Source: CAYUTA01 sp964447605 | Lineage (GTDB): Bacteria; Bacillota; Clostridia; Christensenellales; CAG-138 | Assembly: GCA_964447605.1 (NCBI GenBank) | Contig: CAYUTA010000053.1 | Coordinates: forward strand, 1 to 19,039 | Direction of reading: 5' to 3' | DNA length: 19,039 bases | Part shown: piece after piece, positions 14,764 to 19,039 of the stretch | How the letters are laid out: the number at the start of each line of letters is the position of its first letter | How positions within the stretch are numbered: the first letter of the stretch is position 1 | The notes under the pieces: model-generated | The model's input: only the letters and a program-made list of their open reading frames with translations | Told to the model about the DNA's origin: nothing | The model's database searches: none | Program-made: the position numbers and the translations under genes

Positions 14764-16302
14764 ATGCAAAGAATACGAACCTGGCCGGTGCGGACGGCGA
14801 TTGGCCTGTTAACGCTAATGCTGGCCGTTCCAGCCGGCCTGGCCGAGGGCGACGATTCCACCGAAGAGGGCGCGGACGGCGTGAGCTACGCTTCGGAAGC
14901 GGCCGCGCCGGAGATCAGGCCCGTTTCAGGCAAGCTGGAGACGGCAAGCGCGGCCAATGCGGCGCTGCTGCTGCGCGGCGGCGGCGAGAGCGAGGCGTTC
15001 CGCCACTGGGAAACCGCCTGGGGGCATGTGCCGAAGCTCTACCGCATCAAGAAGGTTACGGTCGCCATGCTCAAAAACGCCGTCGGCCGCACCGACGATG
15101 CGGTTCCCGTCGGGCGGGCAGGCGTGAAGCTCCAGCCGTGCTGTGAAGTGCCCCTGCCCGCGCAGGATCAGGCGCTGCAAAAAGACCTCGATTTCAACCT
15201 CCACGGCTCCGTTTATTCCGACAGCCCTCTGAGCAGCGTAACCGCAACCTTTGCTTCGCGCGCCGGTGAAAAAAATTCCGCCACGGCCACGGTTACGTTC
15301 GACGCGGCGGCCAACGTTACAAGCTATTCGCTCGTCAGCAAAAGCGAACCGCGCGAGGGGAAATCGCTCGACGCGCTGATGGACGCAAGCAAGCTGCCCG
15401 TGGGAAGCTATACCTTCACGCTCACGGCCGCGACGGGCGCGCAGCCCACTCCGGTCACGCTCCATTCGGCCGGGGTCAGGGTGGAGAAGCCGGAGGCGTT
15501 CCGCCTTACGCAAAACAAATTTGACGACAACTACTCTGAAGCGCTCGCATTTTTCGGCGGGGATACCGGCGAGTTCCTGTTCCACTACTGGCTGCGCGGC
15601 GACCGCGATATTTCCACGGAAACGGCCTGGCGCGAAAGCCATCTGGTGGACAGCCCGTTTGGCGGGCGCTGCCATGTGCGCGCGCTGCCGTACTTTCAAA
15701 AGGCCAAAGCATACATCAACGGCACATATATCAAGGTGGATGTGCTGCACCGCGGCGGCAGCGTGCGCGAGGGCAAGGTCATGCTGCTCAAGACCATTAT
15801 GGACAACGACGCGAGCCCGTATGTGCCGCGCTTTCAGTCCAACCTCGAATATGTCAGCCATCACTGCCTTGGCACGGCAATCGATGTGAACGAAACGCTG
15901 TATCCCAACCTGAACATCATCACCAACCACGCGCTCATTGGCGACGACGTAAAAAATCACCTCCAGTACAACGGCATCAAGACCGACGACGAGGGGCGGC
16001 AGTATTACAGCTTCTATTATGACGGGGCCTATACGTCGATGCTCAAGCGCGTGCCCAAAACAATCGTCAACTACCTGCTCTATGAACTGGCCTTCTACCG
16101 CGCGGGCTTCCAATGGGGCTACTATTACGAAACGGCCTGCGACGCGATGCACTTTATGCTCAGCGAAAACAGCCCGGACAGGCATTTGGATTCCGACGTT
16201 GGCCTGCGCAAGGTGTATACCTACATTGCGGAAGCGCCCGCGGGGGGACCCGAAACGGAGCCGGGCATCGTGACCGCCGTGCCGAAAACGGGCGAGGATT
16301 GA
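14764..16302 (+). CDS. Secreted M15-family peptidase (D,D-carboxypeptidase / L-Ala-D-Glu-peptidase-like)
   Basis: This 512-residue exported zinc peptidase should act on peptidoglycan stem peptides outside the membrane. The ATG at 14764 lies after GGGGGATGG (14752-14760) and gives a signal peptide (about residues 1-27, MQRIRTWPVRTAIGLL... cleaving near GLA). Residues about 28-250 are a long non-catalytic region, largely beta-rich (TATFASRAGEKNSATATVTF, PVGSYTFTLTAATG), probably an Ig-like or wall-binding module. The catalytic domain is C-terminal. SHHCLGTAID (365-374) matches SxHxxGxAxD with zinc ligands H367 and D374, and DAMHF supplies the base D460 and ligand H463. The DxxH form, rather than ExxH, matches the M15_4/CwlK-like branch. 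The domain also has RGDRDIS..AWRESHLVDSPFGGRCHVR, an additional conserved-looking segment. It is monocistronic behind its own promoter. Exact bond specificity is not determinable. Confidence 0.85.
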   Translation: MQRIRTWPVRTAIGLLTLMLAVPAGLAEGDDSTEEGADGVSYASEAAAPEIRPVSGKLETASAANAALLLRGGGESEAFRHWETAWGHVPKLYRIKKVTVAMLKNAVGRTDDAVPVGRAGVKLQPCCEVPLPAQDQALQKDLDFNLHGSVYSDSPLSSVTATFASRAGEKNSATATVTFDAAANVTSYSLVSKSEPREGKSLDALMDASKLPVGSYTFTLTAATGAQPTPVTLHSAGVRVEKPEAFRLTQNKFDDNYSEALAFFGGDTGEFLFHYWLRGDRDISTETAWRESHLVDSPFGGRCHVRALPYFQKAKAYINGTYIKVDVLHRGGSVREGKVMLLKTIMDNDASPYVPRFQSNLEYVSHHCLGTAIDVNETLYPNLNIITNHALIGDDVKNHLQYNGIKTDDEGRQYYSFYYDGAYTSMLKRVPKTIVNYLLYELAFYRAGFQWGYYYETACDAMHFMLSENSPDRHLDSDVGLRKVYTYIAEAPAGGPETEPGIVTAVPKTGED

Positions 16303-16361
16303 GCCGCGGCAGCCGCGCCCCGATTTCATTACAATTTGCTCCGCGCGCGGTTCGCGGCGGA

Positions 16362-16517
16362 ATGGATGTGGATTTGAATTTCATTGGCCAATATGGATGA
16401 CCTGCCACAACTTAAGGCGGTAATGAAAAAATAATGGATCATATGAATCAAGACCATATTCTTATCGCAGTTATGCGGCGATATGCGCGGGGGTTCGGCG
16501 CTTACATCAAAAAATAA
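16362..16517 (+). pseudogene. AT-rich stretch of overlapping mini-ORFs, possible decayed AbiEii-like gene fragment
   Basis: ATG at 16362 encodes MDVDLNFIGQYG. ATG at 16393 encodes MDDLPQLKAVMKK, and its TAA overlaps, as TAATG, an ATG at 16434 encoding 27 residues (MDHMNQDHILIAVMRRYARG, then FGAYIKK). The base composition is more AT-rich than the flanks. DVDLNFIG resembles the nucleotidyltransferase motif (DxDLNYIG) of AbiEii-type toxins, so a frameshifted, deleted remnant is possible. None of the three has a clear ribosome binding site, and the similarity covers only about eight residues, so chance is a real alternative. Confidence 0.2.
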
Positions 16518-16570
16518 GCGGACTAAGCAAGGGCCTCTGATCTCCGAATATCCCGGGAGACCGGGCCAGC

Positions 16571-16602
16571 CAACAAAAGCGGCAGGCTCCGCTGCGGTTG
16601 AG
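16571..16602 (-). terminator. Putative intrinsic terminator of the HAD-IB gene
   Basis: On the minus strand GCGGC (16602-16598) pairs with GCCGC (16583-16579). An inner stem CCGCT/AGCGG lies within, and TTTTGTTG (16578-16571) follows. It lies about 27 nt after the stop codon. The stem is interrupted, so strength is uncertain. Confidence 0.5.
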
Positions 16603-16628
16603 CGGCCGCCGCAAGGCCCGGCCGAGGA

Positions 16629-17198
16629 TTATACGCGCGGCCAGGGCAGGAGACGATCGCCCTTTACAAAAAATGCGCGCGCGGCCAGCCCGGCAAGCGG
16701 CGCGTCGGAAAGCGAGTCCGAATAAAAAGCCTCTACCGCACATTCCGGCAGCGCCTCCTTCAGACGGCGCGCCTTTTCCGCGCCATGACAGTTTCGCCCC
16801 GTATACCGGCCGGTGCGGGGGTCTACGCGCGAGGCGAGCAGCGTAACGTGCAGCGCGTCGCAAACAGGCCGGAGCAGGAACTCGGGCGATGCGGAGATAA
16901 TCACGTCCTCATCGCGCCTTTGCGCAAGGTACCACGGTTTGAGCCTGCCGCGGCGCGCTTCCCAGAAGGCCGCAACCAGTGCGTTCGTATCCGGAAGAAG
17001 CGTCAAAAACCGGTACAGCCGCTGCTTTACACGCGTTTTTTCCACCAACCCAAGCCCCATGCACGCAAACCACGTCCCCACGGCCGGCAGGTCCGCCAGC
17101 ATACGCGGATGCCGCCGCGCGCAGAAGCGGTAAAAATCGACGGAAGAATCGCCTCTATAGATGGTGTTATCAAAATCGTAAACGTTTCTTTTCTGCAT
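16629..17198 (-). CDS. HAD-IB family phosphatase (phosphoserine-phosphatase-like)
   Basis: This 189-residue cytoplasmic HAD hydrolase is of subfamily IB. Motif I is YDFDNTIYRGDSS, with nucleophile D8 and acid D10. Motif II is the Ser of ISASPEFLLRP (about residue 102). A Lys follows in NCHGAEKARRLKE, and motif IV is YSDSLSDAPLAG. A helical cap (residues about 20-85, FYRFCARRHPRML...LVAAFWEARRGRLKPWY) separates motifs I and II, as in IB enzymes. The start at 17198 has AAAGGA upstream on the minus strand. Relatives include SerB-like phosphatases and phospholipid- or nucleotide-directed phosphatases; the substrate is not predictable here. The Gph-like gene lies about 197 nt upstream on the same strand with a possible weak terminator between, so the two may be separately transcribed. 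Confidence 0.85.
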   Translation of the reverse strand: MQKRNVYDFDNTIYRGDSSVDFYRFCARRHPRMLADLPAVGTWFACMGLGLVEKTRVKQRLYRFLTLLPDTNALVAAFWEARRGRLKPWYLAQRRDEDVIISASPEFLLRPVCDALHVTLLASRVDPRTGRYTGRNCHGAEKARRLKEALPECAVEAFYSDSLSDAPLAGLAARAFFVKGDRLLPWPRV

Positions 17199-17330
17199 TT
17201 TTCGTCCTTTTTTAACTGGAACGCGCGCGTCCTAAACCAATTGAAGACGTTGCCGTATGCTCCCACGCCGCCAAGCATTGTCCCGCGGCGAAAAACGGTT
17301 GAATCGGACGCCGCGTTATAAAAATCCCAC

Positions 17331-17357
17331 GGAATTGAAACAGGGCGCTCGTCCCTG
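17331..17357 (-). terminator. Weak putative terminator after the Gph-like gene
   Basis: On the minus strand CAGGG (17357-17353) pairs with CCCTG (17345-17341) around ACGAGCG and is followed by TTTCAATTCC. The stem is only 5 bp and the T-tract is broken. The rest of the 17199-17395 gap has a longer-range GC stem (CGCGGCG 17284-17290 with CGCCGCG 17309-17315) and no clear promoter. Confidence 0.3.
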
Positions 17358-17395
17358 CGCGGGGCATGGAGGAGGGCTATTCGGTATCCGCACTG

Positions 17396-18058
17396 TCAGC
17401 CGTTGAGCAGAATGTCCGCGACCTCCTGCGGGTCGTCAAGGATTTTAGCCGCGCCGGCGTCGAGCAGCTCCTGCCGCGTGCGGAAGCCCCAGGCGGTCGA
17501 AAGACACGCCACGCCCGCATTGGCCGCAAACGCCACGTCCACCTCGGAATCGCCAACATATACCGCGCCGGCGGGCGGAACGCCAAAGTATTCGAGCACA
17601 AAATTGAGCGGCCCCGGCGCGGGCTTGGTTGCAAACCGGTCCATACGACCGAGCACAAGATGGAAGCTGTCCCTGGGAAACAGCGTGCGAACGACCGTCA
17701 GCGTGTCGCGATGCGGCTTGTTGGACACGACCGCAAGCTTGAGCCCCGCCTTTTTCAGCCTGCCGAGCATGCGCAGCACGCCCTCGTACGGACGGGAGGT
17801 GTCGCAGCAGTGCTTTGCGTAAACCGCGTCGTAAGCCTTGCCCACGTCCTCCCATTCGTCATAGCGGTCCTCCGGCACGGCGTGCTGAAACATGTACTGC
17901 GTGCTGTGCCCGACAATGGCGCAGACGCGATGATCCGGCAGCGCGGGCATGCCGCGGCTCTGCAGCGCCATGTTGAGCGCCGCGGCAAGGTCGCCAAGCG
18001 TATTGACGAGCGTGCCGTCAAGGTCGAAAACGCAGAGTTGTTTGTTCATCAATCCCAT
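17396..18058 (-). CDS. Phosphoglycolate-phosphatase-like HAD hydrolase (Gph-type, subfamily IA)
   Basis: This 220-residue cytoplasmic HAD phosphatase has motif I FDLDGTLVNT (nucleophile D12, acid D14), a helical cap (about 20-90, including VCAIVGHSTQYMFQHAVPE, the Gph-type substrate loop), motif II VVSNKPHRD, motif III Lys in TKPAPGPLNF, and motif IV VGDSEVDV. Length and motif order are normal for Gph-like enzymes, which remove phosphate from 2-phosphoglycolate or other small phosphometabolites (some members act on pyrophosphate). The start at 18058 lies 3 nt after the EamA transporter stop, so the two are almost certainly co-transcribed and translationally coupled. An in-frame ATG at 18049 is an alternative start. 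The substrate is not resolved. Confidence 0.88.
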   Translation of the reverse strand: MGLMNKQLCVFDLDGTLVNTLGDLAAALNMALQSRGMPALPDHRVCAIVGHSTQYMFQHAVPEDRYDEWEDVGKAYDAVYAKHCCDTSRPYEGVLRMLGRLKKAGLKLAVVSNKPHRDTLTVVRTLFPRDSFHLVLGRMDRFATKPAPGPLNFVLEYFGVPPAGAVYVGDSEVDVAFAANAGVACLSTAWGFRTRQELLDAGAAKILDDPQEVADILLNG

Positions 18059-18061
18059 CGC

Positions 18062-18958
18062 CTACCATCCCATTAAGATTGCAAACATGCCAAGCAGCAC
18101 AAGCAACGCGCCGAACACTGCGGAGCCCGGCCGGCGCTCCCTGAGCGCAACGCGCGAAAGCAGCATTGCCGAAACAAAGCTGAGGATTCCCAACGGCGCA
18201 AGCATGCTCATGTCCCCGCGCAGGGAGGAAAGATGGGCGCACACTGCGCTGCCGCAGTAAGCCAGCGCCGCAAGCGGGGTACAGATCCACGCGCCCGCCG
18301 GCATGCCGCCCATGGTACGCTGCTTGCCGCGCGCGAGCACAAACGCCCAAAGCAGCGCCGACGCCGCCGCGCCACGCCCGATATCCACCAGCACGGGGTC
18401 CGTATGGGCAAGACAAAGCTTGCTCAGCAGACAAAAGCCCGTATACGAAAGCGTAGCCAGCCCGGCATACAGCATCCAGAGCTTCCCGCGGGCCTTGCCG
18501 CCCGTGCGGCTTTCTAGGAGTACCGTGCCAAGAAGAATCAGCACAATGCAGCACATCCGCCACAGGCCCATCGGCGCGCCGAACAGAAAGTGCGACGCGA
18601 CCAGGACGATTACCGTGGACAGGTTGACGATGGGGACGACCCGGCCCGCCTGGCCGCCCGTCAGCGCCGTGAACAGGCAAAGCCACGTAAAGGCCGAAAG
18701 CAGGCCGCAAAGCGACAGGTTGACAAGCGTTGCGTTATCGATGGTCCAAATTGTGCCCAACGTCCCCTTGAGGGCCGCAACGCCGCAGGCGCCCGCGGTG
18801 AAAATGAGCGCGAACAGACCGGCGGCGGCGGAAGGATCGCTGCGTTTGGCGCCGGCGCGCATCAGCGGCGGCACAGCGCCAAGCAACAGCGCAGAGCCGG
18901 CAGCCCACGCAATCCATATGACAACATTACGCATTTCGGCGGCGCTCATGGCGTCCAT
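18062..18958 (-). CDS. EamA-family (DMT superfamily) transporter
   Basis: This 298-residue integral membrane protein has about ten hydrophobic segments arranged as two EamA repeats: residues about 12-145 and 160-298, with the cytoplasmic linker ESRTGGKARGKL between. The start at 18958 is set by AGGAGG on the minus strand (18972-18967), 8 nt upstream. The frame is open to the window edge, but the extra residues lack such a signal. Typical features are the repeat ends VLILLGTVLL and ALLVLLGMFAIL, and the late APLGILSFVSAMLLSRVALRERR, matching the conserved EamA helix 9 loop. Family members export or import amino acids, nucleosides, drugs or sugars; the substrate is unknown. It is first in a minus-strand unit with the Gph-like phosphatase. 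The promoter should lie in 18960-19039, where only a TATAGA-like -10 without a good -35 is visible. Confidence 0.9.
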   Translation of the reverse strand: MDAMSAAEMRNVVIWIAWAAGSALLLGAVPPLMRAGAKRSDPSAAAGLFALIFTAGACGVAALKGTLGTIWTIDNATLVNLSLCGLLSAFTWLCLFTALTGGQAGRVVPIVNLSTVIVLVASHFLFGAPMGLWRMCCIVLILLGTVLLESRTGGKARGKLWMLYAGLATLSYTGFCLLSKLCLAHTDPVLVDIGRGAAASALLWAFVLARGKQRTMGGMPAGAWICTPLAALAYCGSAVCAHLSSLRGDMSMLAPLGILSFVSAMLLSRVALRERRPGSAVFGALLVLLGMFAILMGW

Positions 18959-19039
18959 ATCGGCCACCTCCTGATTTTTCAATCTATAGCCATGAGCAAA
19001 ACACACAAAGATCAGATAAACAGGGCAATAACAGCTCAT

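Larger units (their letters stand above)
16303..16628. other. 326-nt gap between convergent genes, partly AT-rich
   Basis: The gap lies between the stops of the plus-strand peptidase and the minus-strand HAD gene. It contains a weak hairpin CGCGG-CAG-CCGCG (16305-16317) without a T-tract, an AT-richer section from about 16360 to 16520 with three tiny overlapping ORFs (entered separately), and the minus-strand terminator of the HAD gene (16571-16602). Confidence 0.55.

Overview
The window is GC-rich and looks like a chromosomal segment of a Gram-positive, Clostridia-type anaerobe. The evidence is strong AGGAGG-type ribosome binding sites, a CotH-family protein, a CBS/DRTGG-containing family II pyrophosphatase, a TGS-uridine-kinase fusion, and an M15 peptidase with a cleavable signal peptide. 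No genus can be named from the sequence alone. I see no rRNA, tRNA, CRISPR array, transposase or phage gene.

Region 1 (1-8100) is an envelope or exopolysaccharide neighbourhood. A secreted CotH-like protein and a membrane-anchored protein with a degenerate clan GH-A barrel plus a family-9-like carbohydrate-binding domain form a short operon. A membrane-anchored alpha-helical (six-hairpin glycosidase-like) protein faces it convergently. Divergent from that are wecB (UDP-GlcNAc 2-epimerase) and then a phosphohexomutase, which fits nucleotide-sugar supply for a surface glycan. The polymer itself cannot be identified because no synthase or exporter lies in the window.

Region 2 (8100-10850) holds an MFS transporter and a small proline-rich lipoprotein with a PepSY-like C-terminus. 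The two long gaps before these genes (8076-8554 and 9908-10365) carry two diverged copies of one element of about 210-225 nt. Its stems are kept by compensatory and G-U changes that only make sense for plus-strand RNA. This is the most novel-looking item here. The first gap also holds a frameshifted coding-like remnant on the minus strand.

Region 3 (10850-16302) is housekeeping followed by cell wall: a CBS-DRTGG Mn-dependent pyrophosphatase, a TGS/uridine-kinase-like nucleoside kinase, and a secreted M15 peptidase. The peptidase has a perfect TATAAT embedded in a 24-bp inverted repeat.

Region 4 (16303-19039) begins with an AT-richer gap containing tiny overlapping ORFs, one with an AbiEii-like DVDLNFIG string. 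It ends with a minus-strand group: an EamA transporter, a Gph-like HAD phosphatase 3 nt downstream of it, and then, after about 200 nt, a HAD-IB phosphatase.
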